Positions 8,234-17,344 are shown, counted from the first letter of the stretch. The stretch is 64,000 nt of DNA from Comamonas badia DSM 17552 (GCF_000484635.1 NZ_AXVM01000005.1:62001-126000); one strand, 5' to 3'. Notes: generated by a model from the letters alone, not told the origin. Numbers and translations: made by a program.

Positions 8234-9622
8234 ATGAACATCACTGCATTGCAGCGGCAGCTGCGGGAGTTCGCTGTCGCGCGCGATTGGCAATCGCTGC
8301 ATTGCCCCAAGAATCTGGCGATGGCGCTGATGGTTGAAGCGGCCGAGTTGCAGGCGCTCTACCAGTGGCTGACGCCGCGGGAGTCGGTCGATTTTGGGGC
8401 GCAGCTGGGCGATCGCGGTCGCGTGGCGGACGAAGTTGCCGACGTGTTGATTTACCTGCTGCAATTTGCCGACCATGCAGGAATCGACGTGGAACAGGCG
8501 GTCGAGCACAAACTGCGCAAGAACGCCGAAAAGTACCCGGCCAGGCACCCTGAGGTGCTGCTGCCCCCGACACCGCCGCGCACCCAGGTACTGGTGGACT
8601 GGGAAAACGTGCAGCCCAGTGGCGAAGCGCTGCGGGCGCTGATACCCGATGCCGCTGACGTCTGGCTGTTCCATGGCCCGCAGCAGAAAGTGGACACCAG
8701 CAGCCACGAGCGCGTTTTCGGCGTGGAGCGGGTGACGCTGGTGCCGCGTTCGGGCAACGGCAAAAACGCGCTCGATTTTCACTTGGCGTATTACGTCGGG
8801 TATCTGTGCGCACGCAAGCAGCCGCAGGCCTTTGTCGTGGTCTCCAACGACCAAGGCTATGACCCCATGCTTGAACATGCGCGCGAGGTGCTGGGCTTCG
8901 ATGCCAAACGCCATGCGTGGAGCAAGTCGGCAGAGCCCAAGCAGGATGTCGTTCAATCGAATTCCCCGGCCATTTCAGATGCAGAGCGGATAGGCCGTGG
9001 GGCCTGGTCCAACTTGCGCACCATGGCGCTGGCAGACCGTCCCAGAAGCGAGGGCGATGCGCTCAGCTACATCGGGTTGTTCGTCCCGCCGTCGCATTTG
9101 CAGCGAAATGCGCTGCTGCAGGATGTCTGGCAGTGGTTGATCGCGCGCGGCCATCTGCTGGCGCCGCAGAGTGCACCGCAAACGCTGCCCGCTGTGCCTG
9201 AGAAGGTGGTGCAGGCCACGCCTGTCGGCGGTGCATCGAAGGCAATTTCACCCGCCGCCAGGCCCGCCCCCAAGAAGACGGTCGCAGCGAAGCCAGCTCC
9301 GGCCAAGGCCGTGCCTGGCAAAAAAGCAGCCGCGAAGCAGGCTGTTGCCAAGGCGCCAACTGCTGCCGCCAAACCCGCTGCCGCTGCCAAGACCGCCACC
9401 CCGGCGAAGCTTGCCCAGCGCGTGCTGACCAGCCTGAAGAAGATGGGCGACAAGCGCCCTAAGACCCGTACCAGCCTGCTCAAACACATTGCCACCCATG
9501 TTCCGGTGGGCCTGGATCGCGCTGCGGTGGCTGAGAAAGTATGGGCTCTGCTGCAATCGCAGGGGCGAGTGCAGCAATCGGCGGGCGGCGCCAAGCTTAC
9601 CTATGGCGTTGTTGATTCATAG
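8234..9622 (+). CDS. MazG-like nucleotide pyrophosphohydrolase fused to PIN-like (NYN/PIN_7-type) nuclease
   Basis: 462 aa, three parts. Residues 1-108 match the dCTPase/RS21-C6 type of MazG fold: metal ligands E35, E38 and E67-x-x-D70, the segment DEVADVLIYLLQFAD, and KNAEKYPARHP near 96, all seen in dCTP pyrophosphatases. Residues 118-225 form a PIN-like domain: VLVDWENVQ (D122, E124), NALDFHLAYYVG (D181) and VVVSNDQGYD (D206, D210) provide the acidic metal site expected of a ribonuclease. An Ala/Lys/Pro-rich linker (about 330-390) joins a basic C-terminal helical domain (391-462) resembling a winged helix. The ATG follows AAAGGAGG. A cytoplasmic nucleotide hydrolase plus nuclease suggests nucleotide surveillance or phage defence, but this is inference. 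Confidence 0.8.
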   Translation: MNITALQRQLREFAVARDWQSLHCPKNLAMALMVEAAELQALYQWLTPRESVDFGAQLGDRGRVADEVADVLIYLLQFADHAGIDVEQAVEHKLRKNAEKYPARHPEVLLPPTPPRTQVLVDWENVQPSGEALRALIPDAADVWLFHGPQQKVDTSSHERVFGVERVTLVPRSGNGKNALDFHLAYYVGYLCARKQPQAFVVVSNDQGYDPMLEHAREVLGFDAKRHAWSKSAEPKQDVVQSNSPAISDAERIGRGAWSNLRTMALADRPRSEGDALSYIGLFVPPSHLQRNALLQDVWQWLIARGHLLAPQSAPQTLPAVPEKVVQATPVGGASKAISPAARPAPKKTVAAKPAPAKAVPGKKAAAKQAVAKAPTAAAKPAAAAKTATPAKLAQRVLTSLKKMGDKRPKTRTSLLKHIATHVPVGLDRAAVAEKVWALLQSQGRVQQSAGGAKLTYGVVDS

Positions 9623-9633
9623 GAAAAAGTACG

Positions 9634-9676
9634 TGCAAGCCTTGCAGGATAAGCGCCGGAAGCTATCGTTTCGGTT
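9634..9676 (+). repeat. Dispersed short repeat, copy 2
   Basis: Carries GCAAGCCTTGCAGGATAAGC followed by GCCGGAAGCTATCGTTT, the same right-hand core (GCGC-N-AGCTATC) as the copies at 8184 and 60083. It sits in the 191-bp gap after the MazG-PIN gene. Confidence 0.45.
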
Positions 9677-9768
9677 GTTGTGCATGCCGTGGGTGGCTGG
9701 AGCAACCGAAGCAGTTGTTGCGGTTGGTGGTGGAATTGCCTGCCTGCAGAAAATTTATGCCAAATAGG

Positions 9769-9811
9769 GCTGTAACGCCCGTCTGGCGGGCGCTGACAGC
9801 TACGCTTTTTT
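9769..9811 (+). terminator. Repeat-derived hairpin plus T-run after the MazG-PIN gene
   Basis: GCTGT-AA-CGCCCG-TCTGG-CGGGCG-CTG-ACAGC forms a two-step stem (9769-9800), followed by TACGC and six T residues (9806-9811). The end ACAGCTACGCTTTT resembles the CAGCTATC-A/T-rich tail of the dispersed repeat, so a repeat copy may serve as the rho-independent terminator. It lies 3 bases from the convergent dctP stop. Confidence 0.6.
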
Positions 9812-9813
9812 AA

Positions 9814-10851
9814 TTACTGCTTGCGTGCCGCAATCGACTTCTCGGCCTGGTTCACCAGATCGGCGCCGATCTGCCCCTTCCACTTGTTGAACACCGGTCG
9901 GGTGGCCTGCACGAATTGCTCCCGCTCCGCGGGTGTGAGCTGGGTCACCGTCACGCCCAGGCCCTCGATCTGCTTGAGCAGTGGCTTGTCGGGCTCGACC
10001 ACGCCCTTGCGCGCCAGGGCGATCTGCTCCTGTCCGGCCTCGATGGCGGCCTGGCGCACGGCTTCGCGGTCGGCCGGCGTCCAGCTGTTCCAGACCTCCT
10101 TGTTGACGACGAAGACCAGCGGATCGGCGATGTAGCCCCAGAGCGTGAGGTACTTCTGGCTCACGTTCTGCAGCTTGGCGGCGGTGAAGATGGAGAGCGG
10201 ATTCTCCTGCCCATCCACCGCGCCGCTGGCCATGGCCGGCTGGGCATCGGCCCAGCTCATCTGCGTCGGGTTGGCGCCCAGCGCGGTGAAGGTGTCGAGG
10301 AACAGCGGCGAGCCCACCACGCGGATCTTCAGGCCCTTCAGGTCTGCCGGGGTCTTGATCGCGTGCTTGGAGTTGGAGATTTCGCGGTAGCCGTTTTCGC
10401 CCCAGGCCAGCGGCACCACGCCGGCCTTGTCCAGCGTGGCAAACAGGCTCTTGCCCACCGGGCCCTGTGTGAGCGCGTCGATCGCGGCGTAGTCGGGCAT
10501 CAGGAAGGGCAGCGAGAACAGGTTGAGCTGCTTGACCTGCGGCGACCAGTTGATGGTGGAGCCTATCGCCATGTCGATCACGCCCTGGCGCAGCGCGGAA
10601 AATTCACGTGTCTGGTCGCCCTGGATGAGCGAAACGCCGGGGTAGAGCTTGATGTTGATGCGGCCCTGGGTCTTTTCCTTGACCTTGTTGGCCCAGATCT
10701 CGCCGCCCTTGCCCCAGGGGAAGGCCGTGCCCAGCACGAGGGACATGCGGTATTCGCTCTTGTAGTTGCTCTGCGCCTGGGCGGCGGGCAGGCCCAGCGC
10801 CATCAGCGTCGCGGCCGCGGTGGCCGTGGCCAGAAAGGTGCGTAGTTTCAT
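9814..10851 (-). CDS. dctP: TRAP transporter substrate-binding protein DctP
   Basis: Periplasmic solute receptor (345 aa) of a tripartite ATP-independent transporter. The signal peptide covers residues 1-26 (MKLRTF, hydrophobic core, cleavage after AQA). The body has the DctP-family plan, including the conserved Arg region LKIRVVGSPLF, which binds the substrate carboxylate, and MSWADAQPAMASGAVDGQENP. The ATG at 10851 follows AGGAGA with good spacing; an in-frame upstream extension has no signal. It is the last gene of a leftward Q-M-P operon. The substrate is probably an organic acid; identity unknown. Confidence 0.94.
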   Translation of the reverse strand: MKLRTFLATATAAATLMALGLPAAQAQSNYKSEYRMSLVLGTAFPWGKGGEIWANKVKEKTQGRINIKLYPGVSLIQGDQTREFSALRQGVIDMAIGSTINWSPQVKQLNLFSLPFLMPDYAAIDALTQGPVGKSLFATLDKAGVVPLAWGENGYREISNSKHAIKTPADLKGLKIRVVGSPLFLDTFTALGANPTQMSWADAQPAMASGAVDGQENPLSIFTAAKLQNVSQKYLTLWGYIADPLVFVVNKEVWNSWTPADREAVRQAAIEAGQEQIALARKGVVEPDKPLLKQIEGLGVTVTQLTPAEREQFVQATRPVFNKWKGQIGADLVNQAEKSIAARKQ

Positions 10852-10879
10852 GGGGAAGTCTCCTCTTGGTGGTTGAAAA

Positions 10880-12178
10880 TCAGTAACCCAGTTTGGCAGG
10901 CAGCCAGAGCGCGATCTGCGGGAAGGCCACGACGACGAGGGTGGCAAGCGTCATCGCCAGCACCATCCACAGCACCCAGCGCGTGGTCGATTCCATGCGC
11001 ACGTTGGCGATCTTCGAGGCCACCATCAGGTTCACCGCCATCGGCGGCGTGAACTGGCCGATGGCGATGCACAGCACCAGGATGGAGCCGAACCAGACCA
11101 CGTCCCACTGGAAATGCGTCACCACCGGCATGGCCAGCGGGATGAAGATCAGCATGATGGAAATGCCGTCGAGGAACATGCCCATGATGAGCAGCAGCAC
11201 CAGAATGGCGCCCATCACGCCCCATTCGCCCAGGCCCGAATTGACGATGGCGTGGGTGATCGGGTCGATCACGCCCAGCGTGGAAAGCGAGAAGGCGAAG
11301 ATGCCGGCGAGCGAGACGACGATCAGGATCACCGCCGAGAGCTCGCCTGCCTCGCGCAGGATCTCGAACAGGTCGCGCAGGCCGATGGTGCGGTGGACCA
11401 CCATGCCGACGAACAGGCCGTAGAACACCGCCACCACCGCCGCCTCGGTCGGGGTGAACCAGCCCATGCGCATGCCGCCCAGGATGACCACCGGGGCCAT
11501 CAGCCCCCAGGCCGCCTCGCGCAGGCTGCGCCAGAACGGCGGGCGCGGCTCGCCGGCTTCGTTCTGCCCCATCTTGTGCCTGCGCGAGAGCCACACCGCC
11601 GGCACGATGAGCGCCAGGCCCGCGAGGATGCCGGGGAACATGCCGGCGGCGAACAGCGCCGGCACCGAGGCGCCCGAGACCAGCACCGAATAGACGATGA
11701 AGGCGATCGAGGGCGGAATCAGGATGTCGGTCGAGGCCGCCGCGGCCACCACGCTGGCGGAAAACGCCGCCGGGTAGCCCGCCCGGCTCATGGCCGCGAT
11801 CATCACGCCGCCGACGGCCGCCGCCGTGGCCGGGCCCGAGCCCGAGATGCCGCCCATGAACATCGCCACGCTGATCGCCACCAGCGGCAGCATGCCGGGG
11901 CCGCGCCCGACGATGGAGACGGCGAAGTTCACCAGCCGCAGCGCCACGCCCGAGCGGTCGAAGATCGAGCCCACCAGCACGAACATCGGGATCGCCAGCA
12001 GCGGGTATTTGCCCAGACCGGCGTAGAAGTTCTGCGGCACCGCCAGCAGGCCGAACCACTGCGTGTCCTGGTTGGCCAGCGCGATCGCCGCCGCGCCCGC
12101 CAGGCCCAGCGCCGCGCCTATGGGCACGCCCAGGAACATCAGCAGCACGAAGGCGGTGAACAGCAGCGTCGCGATCAT
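10880..12178 (-). CDS. dctM: TRAP transporter large permease DctM
   Basis: Inner-membrane ion-coupled transport subunit (432 aa) with about twelve hydrophobic segments. Typical DctM segments are GISGSGPATAAAVGGVMI (residues about 92-110), LIPPSIAFIVYSVLVSGASV near 145, and EAAVVAVFYG near 235. Its ATG overlaps the dctQ stop (ATGA), so Q and M are coupled. It uses an ion gradient to move the ligand delivered by DctP. Confidence 0.95.
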   Translation of the reverse strand: MIATLLFTAFVLLMFLGVPIGAALGLAGAAAIALANQDTQWFGLLAVPQNFYAGLGKYPLLAIPMFVLVGSIFDRSGVALRLVNFAVSIVGRGPGMLPLVAISVAMFMGGISGSGPATAAAVGGVMIAAMSRAGYPAAFSASVVAAAASTDILIPPSIAFIVYSVLVSGASVPALFAAGMFPGILAGLALIVPAVWLSRRHKMGQNEAGEPRPPFWRSLREAAWGLMAPVVILGGMRMGWFTPTEAAVVAVFYGLFVGMVVHRTIGLRDLFEILREAGELSAVILIVVSLAGIFAFSLSTLGVIDPITHAIVNSGLGEWGVMGAILVLLLIMGMFLDGISIMLIFIPLAMPVVTHFQWDVVWFGSILVLCIAIGQFTPPMAVNLMVASKIANVRMESTTRWVLWMVLAMTLATLVVVAFPQIALWLPAKLGY

Positions 12179-12729
12179 GCTTCGCTCCTCTCGTCGCGGG
12201 CGAGGTATTCGGCATCGCTCTGGCGCGAGCGCCGGCGGTACAGGCCCACGGCGCGCGCCGCGATCAGCGCCGAGAGGATGGGCAGCCAGACGGAATACCA
12301 CCACTGCGGCACGCCGATGCCGGGCGAGGTTTCCTCATAGCGGTAATCGTCCCAGACCAGGCGCACGCTGATCACCGCGATGAAGGCAAACAGCAGCGCC
12401 ACCAGCGCCGCGCCCAGCTGCGCCAGGCGCCTGCGCCGCGCCGCGGAGCCGCTTTCGGCGAAGAATTCGATGCGGATGTGCGCGTCGCGCGCCATGGCCG
12501 AGGCGCCGCCCACCATCGCCAGCACGATCATCAGAAACACCGAGATCTCCTCCGTCCATGCGAACGAGGCATCGGTGAAGTAGCGCACCAGCACGTTGGC
12601 GAAGGTGATGCAGGCGAGCAGCGCCATGGTGATCACCGTCACCCAGTCCTCCAGGCGCAGCGAGCGCTGCAGGCCGGTCGTGGCGGGCGAGTCGGAGGGA
12701 ATGGGGGCGGGGGGTGGGGCGGCGGCCAT
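12175..12729 (-). CDS. dctQ: TRAP transporter small permease DctQ
   Basis: Four-helix small membrane subunit (184 aa), first gene of the TRAP operon. The conserved FANVLVRYF near residue 43 and WTEEISVFLMIVLAMVGGA near 58 are typical of DctQ. A Pro/Ala-rich cytoplasmic N-terminus precedes the first helix. The ATG at 12729 gives a protein of normal length; a long open frame upstream crosses the divergent LysR gene and is not credible. Confidence 0.92.
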   Translation of the reverse strand: MAAAPPPAPIPSDSPATTGLQRSLRLEDWVTVITMALLACITFANVLVRYFTDASFAWTEEISVFLMIVLAMVGGASAMARDAHIRIEFFAESGSAARRRRLAQLGAALVALLFAFIAVISVRLVWDDYRYEETSPGIGVPQWWYSVWLPILSALIAARAVGLYRRRSRQSDAEYLARDERSEA

Positions 12730-12819
12730 GGGGGGTGTTGGCGTGCGATGGTCTGTGGCCGCGGGTCTGCGGCGCAGTCGCGCATTGTGCACGCCTGATG
12801 CCACCGGATAATGCGCGCC

Positions 12820-13782
12820 ATGGAAACCAAATGGCTTGAAGACTTCGTCAGCCTGGCCGAAACGCGCAGCTTCAGCCGTTCGGCGCAGCTGCGCCATGTG
12901 ACGCAGCCGGCGTTCTCGCGCCGCATCCAGGCGCTGGAGGCCTGGGCCGGCACGGATCTGGTGGACCGCACCTCCTACCCCACGCGCCTCACCGCCGCCG
13001 GCGACACGCTCTACGACCAGGCGCTGGAGGTGCTGCAGACGCTGCAGAACACCCGCGCGGTGCTGCGCGCGCACACCGCGCCGAGCGATGACGTGATCGA
13101 ATTCGCCGTGCCGCACACGCTGGCGCTGACCTTCTTCCCCACCTGGGCGACCAGCCTGCGCAAGGGCTTCGGGCCGCTCAAGAGCCGCCTGATCGCGCTC
13201 AATGTGCACGATGCGGTGGTGCGCCTGATGGAAGGCAGCTGCGACGTACTCATCACCTACCACCACCCGTCGCAGCCGCTGCAGCTCGATCCGCAGCATT
13301 TCGACATGATCCTGATCGGAGAGGAGCCGATCGCGCCCTACGCCAAGGCGGGCGGCGATGGCGAACCGATCTACCGCCTGCCCGGCACCGCGGCCGAGCC
13401 GCTGCCCTTCCTCGGCTATGCGCCCGGCGCCTACCTGGGCCGCATGACCGACCTGGTGCTGCGCCAGGCCGGCACGGCCGTGCATCTGGACCGCGTGTAC
13501 GAAACCGACATGGCCGAAGGCCTGAAGGCGATGGCGCTGGAGGGCCACGGGATTGCGTTTCTGCCGCACAGCGCGGTGCGCGCCGAAGTGCGCGGGCGCA
13601 AGCTGGCGAGCGCCGCACCCAGGGAAAACCCGGACAGCCTGCGCATGGTGATGGAGGTGCGCGCCTACCGCAAGAAGCCCTCGCGGCGCGAACCGGCCAA
13701 GGGCCTCACGCAGGCGCTCTGGGATTACCTGGGAACCCAGACGGGCGGACCCGCGGGCGATGGCGTTCAGGAACATCCTTGA
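12820..13782 (+). CDS. LysR-family transcriptional regulator, HypT/YjiE-like
   Basis: 320 aa. The N-terminal winged helix reads METKWLEDFVSLAETRSFS then HVTQPAFSRRIQALE; the ETKWL opening is characteristic of the HypT (YjiE) branch rather than CbbR/BenM types. The effector domain follows from about residue 90. The start at ATG 12820 is preferred over an ATG three codons upstream because the family begins there. Divergent from dctQMP with 90 bp between, so it probably controls that operon. Its 3' end overlaps the DUF3025 gene by 23 bases. Confidence 0.88.
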   Translation: METKWLEDFVSLAETRSFSRSAQLRHVTQPAFSRRIQALEAWAGTDLVDRTSYPTRLTAAGDTLYDQALEVLQTLQNTRAVLRAHTAPSDDVIEFAVPHTLALTFFPTWATSLRKGFGPLKSRLIALNVHDAVVRLMEGSCDVLITYHHPSQPLQLDPQHFDMILIGEEPIAPYAKAGGDGEPIYRLPGTAAEPLPFLGYAPGAYLGRMTDLVLRQAGTAVHLDRVYETDMAEGLKAMALEGHGIAFLPHSAVRAEVRGRKLASAAPRENPDSLRMVMEVRAYRKKPSRREPAKGLTQALWDYLGTQTGGPAGDGVQEHP

Positions 13783-14533
13783 CGCACCCGCCTGGGTGCA
13801 GGGCATTGCCTGGGAGGCGCCGTGGCTGGCGGATTACGCCCCGCTCGGGCGCCGCATCGCGCAGGCCATCGCAGAGGGCCGGCGGGTGGAGGAGGCACTG
13901 ATGGCGCAGGCGCCTGCGCTGCTGCCGGTGCGTTTCGTTGCGCAAGCGCGCCTGCCCGCGGGCACGGCCTACGAGGCCTTCATCGCCGCACGCCATGAGG
14001 TGCCCACGCGCAGCAATCCGCATGATTTTTTCAATGGCCTCGTCTGGCTGCACTGGCCGCTGGCCAAGGCGCGGCTCAACGCACTGCAGGCGCAGGCGAT
14101 CGCGCGCGATGGCGTGGGCGCCACCCGTGGGCCGCTGCGCGACGCGGCGACGGTGTTCGACGAGAACGGCGCGCTGCTGCTGGCGCCCGAGCCGCTGTGG
14201 CAGGTGCTGCGTGCGCGCGACTGGCAGCGGCTTTTCGTGGCGTTGCGCCCGCTGTGGCGCGAGGCGCGCCTGTGGCTGTTCGGCCATGCCTTGATGGAAA
14301 AGCTGATTTCACCAAGAAAACAGCTTGTAGCACATGTCTATCAAGCGCATTCAGCTATCAAAAAAGAAGAATCCTTGGACACCTGGCTGGCACGCGACCT
14401 CACGGCGGATCACCTGGCCGGCAAGCCGTTCGCGCCGCTGCCGGTGCTGGGCGTGCCCGGCTGGTGCGGCGAAAACGCGAACTTTCGCTTTTATGATGAC
14501 TCCACGGTGTTCCGCCCACCGCGCAGCCCTTGA
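13760..14533 (+). CDS. DUF3025 domain-containing protein
   Basis: 257 aa, predicted cytoplasmic. DUF3025 hallmarks: NPHDFFNGLVWLHWP near residue 92, FGHALMEKL near 173, and PLPVLGVPGWC near 229 followed by FYDDSTVFRP at the end. Function is not known for the family. The segment around residues 189-204 (HVYQAHSAIKKEES) is encoded by an AT-richer dispersed repeat (14325-14371) inserted in frame in a variable loop. The ATG at 13760 lies inside the end of the LysR gene. Confidence 0.85.
   Translation: MAFRNILDAPAWVQGIAWEAPWLADYAPLGRRIAQAIAEGRRVEEALMAQAPALLPVRFVAQARLPAGTAYEAFIAARHEVPTRSNPHDFFNGLVWLHWPLAKARLNALQAQAIARDGVGATRGPLRDAATVFDENGALLLAPEPLWQVLRARDWQRLFVALRPLWREARLWLFGHALMEKLISPRKQLVAHVYQAHSAIKKEESLDTWLARDLTADHLAGKPFAPLPVLGVPGWCGENANFRFYDDSTVFRPPRSP
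14325..14371 (+). repeat. Dispersed short repeat inside the DUF3025 gene
   Basis: CTATCAAGCGCATTCAGC followed by TATCAAAAAAG is the clearest copy of the core GCGC-N4-CAGCTATC-AAAA. It is A-rich amid GC-rich coding sequence and is read in frame as protein. Confidence 0.6.
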
Positions 14534-14596
14534 AGCGCGCACGGCGGCGCCCATCTTCATCCCGTCTTCCCACGACTCCCACTGGAGCCCCGACCC

Positions 14597-15472
14597 ATGA
14601 AACGCATCGTGCTGTTCCTGCTCACCAACATCGCCGTCGTGGCGGTGCTCGGCGTTGTCGCCAGCCTGCTGGGCGTCAACCGCTATCTCACGGCCAACGG
14701 CCTGGACCTGACCAACCTGCTCGGCTTCGCGCTCATCATGGGTTTTGGCGGCTCCATCATTTCCCTGCTCATGAGCAAGATGATCGCCAAGATGAGCATG
14801 AGCGTGCAGATCATTGGCGCGCCGCGCAACGCCGATGAGGCCTGGATCGTCGAGACCGTGCGCGAGCTGGCCGGCAAGGCCGGCATACAGATGCCCGAGG
14901 TCGGCATCTACGAGGGCGCGCCCAATGCCTTTGCCACGGGCGCGTTCAAGAATTCGGCGCTGGTGGCGGTTTCCACCGGCCTGCTTGCCGGCATGACGCG
15001 CGACGAGGTGCGCGCGGTCCTGGGCCACGAGATCGCGCACGTCGCCAACGGCGACATGGTGACGATGACGCTGATCCAGGGCGTGATGAACACCTTCGTG
15101 GTGTTTGCCTCGCGCGCCATCGGCTACCTGGTGGACAGTTTCCTGCGCCGCGGCGACGACCGCAACAGCGGCCCGGGCGTAGGCTACATGGTCACCACGC
15201 TGGTGCTCGACATCGTCTTCGGCTTCGTTGCCGCGATCATCGTCGCCTGGTTCTCGCGCCAGCGCGAATTCCGCGCCGATGCCGGTTCCGCCCAGCTGCT
15301 GGGCCAGACGCAGCCGATGATCAATGCGCTCTATCGCCTGGGCGGCATGACGCCCGGTGAAATGCCCAAGAGCCTGCAGGCCATGGGCATCGCGGGCGGC
15401 ATAGGCAAGCTGTTCTCCTCGCACCCGCCGATCGAGCAGCGGGTGGAAGCGCTCAAGGCGCTGCGCGGGTAA
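14597..15472 (+). CDS. htpX: Membrane zinc protease HtpX (M48 family)
   Basis: Inner-membrane zinc metalloprotease of protein quality control (291 aa). Two N-terminal membrane segments (residues 4-25 and 40-60) precede the zinc site HEIAH near residue 143, two more hydrophobic segments follow, and the third ligand lies in [13 protein letters not shown] near 222. Length and layout match E. coli HtpX (293 aa). Its 3' end overlaps the convergent amidase gene by 20 bases. Confidence 0.96.
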   Translation: MKRIVLFLLTNIAVVAVLGVVASLLGVNRYLTANGLDLTNLLGFALIMGFGGSIISLLMSKMIAKMSMSVQIIGAPRNADEAWIVETVRELAGKAGIQMPEVGIYEGAPNAFATGAFKNSALVAVSTGLLAGMTRDEVRAVLGHEIAHVANGDMVTMTLIQGVMNTFVVFASRAIGYLVDSFLRRGDDRNSGPGVGYMVTTLVLDIVFGFVAAIIVAWFSRQREFRADAGSAQLLGQTQPMINALYRLGGMTPGEMPKSLQAMGIAGGIGKLFSSHPPIEQRVEALKALRG

Positions 15473-16823
15473 GCACGGCTTCCACGGCCAGCGCCAGCGC
15501 CAGCAGGCGCGCATCGTGCCCGCCCGGCGCGGCCAGGCTCAGGCCGCAGGGCGCTTCGCCGCTCTGGTGCATGGGCAGCGATACCGCGCAGCCATCGAGA
15601 AAATTCACCAGGGTGGTGTTGCGCAGGATCAGCGCATTGGCGGCGGAAAACGCCTCGTCGCTCGCCACCAGCGGCGCCATCTCGGGCGCCACGATGGGCA
15701 CCGTCGGCATCAGCAACGCGTCATGGTCCGCCAGCGCCGCCTGCATGGCGGCAATCCAGCGCTGGCGCGCAATCAGCAGATCAACGTAATCGGCCGCGTT
15801 CATGCGGCTGCCCACCAGGATGCGCGCGGCCACGCGCGGGTCGTATTCGCCCTGGCGCGCGGGCAGGTAGCGGCGGTGCCAGGCCCAGGCCTCGGCGTTG
15901 GAAAACGCGCCCTTTGCATGAATGGCGGCCAGTTCATCCAGCGGCGCCAGCGGTGCGTGCGTGATGCGCGCCCCCGCCTGCGACAGGCGCGACAGCGCGC
16001 GCTCCCAGGCGGCGGCCACCGGGCCGTCCATGCCGTCCAGCACGTAATTCGCCGGCGCCAGCAGCTGCATCTGTGCAATCGCCGCAGGCATGGGCTCGGC
16101 AAACGGCTCGCCCGCGAGGATGCTGTCCAGCAGCGCGCAGCAGCGCACCGAGGGCGCGAGCGGCCCGATCGAATCGAGCGTGGTCGAGAGCGGGATGGCG
16201 CCCGCGCTGGGCACGCGCCGCGCCGTCGGCTTGAAACCGGTGAGGCCGCACAAGGCCGAGGGAATGCGCACCGAGCCGCCGGTATCCGTGCCTATGGCGG
16301 CCAGCGCCATGCCGTCCGTCACGCTGATCGCCGCGCCCGACGATGAACCGCCCGGAATGCGCCCGCCGCCATCGCTCCGCCCCCAGGGGTTGCGCGGCGT
16401 GCCGTAGTGCGGGTTGATGCCTATGCCCGAGAACGCGAACTCGGTCATGTTGGTCGCGCCGACGATCACCGCACCGGCCGCGCGCAGGCGATCGACGATG
16501 CGCGCGTTGCGCGTGGCGGGAGGTTCGCCTTGCAGCAGGCGCGAACCGGCGCGCGTGGGGTAGCCCGCAATGTCGAACAGATCCTTGACCGAAATCGGCA
16601 GGCCCTCGATGGCCGAGCGCGCCAGGCCCGCCGCACGCAGCGTGTCGCTGGCGCGCGCCTCGGCGCGGGCGCTGCCCGGCAGCACGCGGGTATAGGTTTT
16701 GGGCCCTTCGCCTTCGCAGGCGCGCGCCAGCGCGGTCTCCGCCAGCTGCGCGGCACTGGTGGCGCCGCGTGCGAGCTGCGCGGCGGCATGGTCGAGCGTT
16801 GTGAGAGGTGCAAAGGCGTGCAT
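15453..16823 (-). CDS. Amidase-signature family hydrolase
   Basis: 456 aa. The Ser-cisSer-Lys triad is visible: Lys in [14 protein letters not shown] near residue 74, the Ser pair in GGSSSGAA near 150, and [17 protein letters not shown] near 172. These are the GatA/amidase signatures, but there are no gatB/gatC neighbours, so it is a free amidase of unknown substrate, presumably cytoplasmic. ATG at 16823 chosen; another in-frame ATG lies 30 bases upstream. It is divergent from rnpB with only about 60 bases between. Confidence 0.9.
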   Translation of the reverse strand: MHAFAPLTTLDHAAAQLARGATSAAQLAETALARACEGEGPKTYTRVLPGSARAEARASDTLRAAGLARSAIEGLPISVKDLFDIAGYPTRAGSRLLQGEPPATRNARIVDRLRAAGAVIVGATNMTEFAFSGIGINPHYGTPRNPWGRSDGGGRIPGGSSSGAAISVTDGMALAAIGTDTGGSVRIPSALCGLTGFKPTARRVPSAGAIPLSTTLDSIGPLAPSVRCCALLDSILAGEPFAEPMPAAIAQMQLLAPANYVLDGMDGPVAAAWERALSRLSQAGARITHAPLAPLDELAAIHAKGAFSNAEAWAWHRRYLPARQGEYDPRVAARILVGSRMNAADYVDLLIARQRWIAAMQAALADHDALLMPTVPIVAPEMAPLVASDEAFSAANALILRNTTLVNFLDGCAVSLPMHQSGEAPCGLSLAAPGGHDARLLALALAVEAVLTRAAP

Positions 16824-16868
16824 GGCAGTACGGTGCGAAATGGATGTGCGCATCGTAGCCCGGTCGCC

Positions 16869-16874
16869 GATAAT
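16869..16874 (+). promoter_or_regulatory. Probable -10 element of rnpB
   Basis: GATAAT lies 7 bases before the expected 5' end of the RNase P RNA. No good -35 match is seen at 17 bases upstream. Confidence 0.4.
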
Positions 16875-16881
16875 CACGCCC

Positions 16882-17321
16882 GTGAAGCACGCCAGACCGC
16901 CGCTGGTGCAATCTGGGAAACCAGGCACTGGAGGAACGTCCGGACTGCACAGGGCAGCGCAGCAGCCAACGGCTGTCCACCGTGAGGTGAGGATCAGAGC
17001 AACAGAGACGAGTCGAATCAGGCAGCAAGCCACCGACGGTGTTCTATCGGTCGCCCGCGCAAGCGGGCCAGGCTGGCGCAAGCCAGACGGTTTGCGGCGA
17101 AAGCCGCAAAGACCATAGTCACCCGAAGCGGGCGGCGCCCGCTTCGGGTGAAACGGGCAATCTCTGCGCGCAGCAACACCAAGTAGGCACACGTTGACGG
17201 GGCCCCCGGAGTGTGCGGGTAGGTGGCATCGAGCCGGCGGGGCGACCCTCGGCCCAGATTAATGGCGGTCACATGCGGGCAACCGCATGCACAGAATCCG
17301 GCTTATCGGCGGGCTTCACAC
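16882..17321 (+). ncRNA. rnpB: RNase P catalytic RNA (bacterial type A)
   Basis: About 440 nt. Conserved elements appear in order: GAGGAACGTCCGGACTGCAC near 16931 (CR-I; E. coli has GAGGAAAGTCCGGGC), CAGAGCAACAGAGA near 16995, GCCCGCGCAAGCGGG near 17050, a long GC-rich hairpin around CCCGAAGCGGG/CCCGCTTCGGG (17122-17150), and the 3' signature ACAGAATCCGGCTTATCG near 17291. The 5' GTGAAGC pairs with the 3' GCTTCAC. Five T residues follow at 17322. Ends are set by this pairing, so they are good to a few bases. It processes tRNA 5' ends together with RnpA, which is not in the window. Confidence 0.95.
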
Positions 17322-17344
17322 TTTTTCATGCGGCTGGGGCGGTC

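Noticed and set aside
9250-9400. Repetitive AAG/GCC-rich DNA in the MazG-PIN gene considered as a DNA repeat
   Set aside because: It is explained by an Ala/Lys/Pro-rich protein linker with irregular units.
9489-9767. A 92-codon frame running from the end of the MazG-PIN gene into the gap
   Set aside because: Mostly overlaps the MazG-PIN gene in another frame; the remainder is repeat DNA without a ribosome binding site.
17122-17150. GC-rich hairpin considered as a terminator
   Set aside because: It is an internal helix of the RNase P RNA and has no T-run.
16882-17321. Open frames crossing the rnpB region on both strands
   Set aside because: The region folds and reads as RNase P RNA with its conserved blocks; the frames have no protein similarity.
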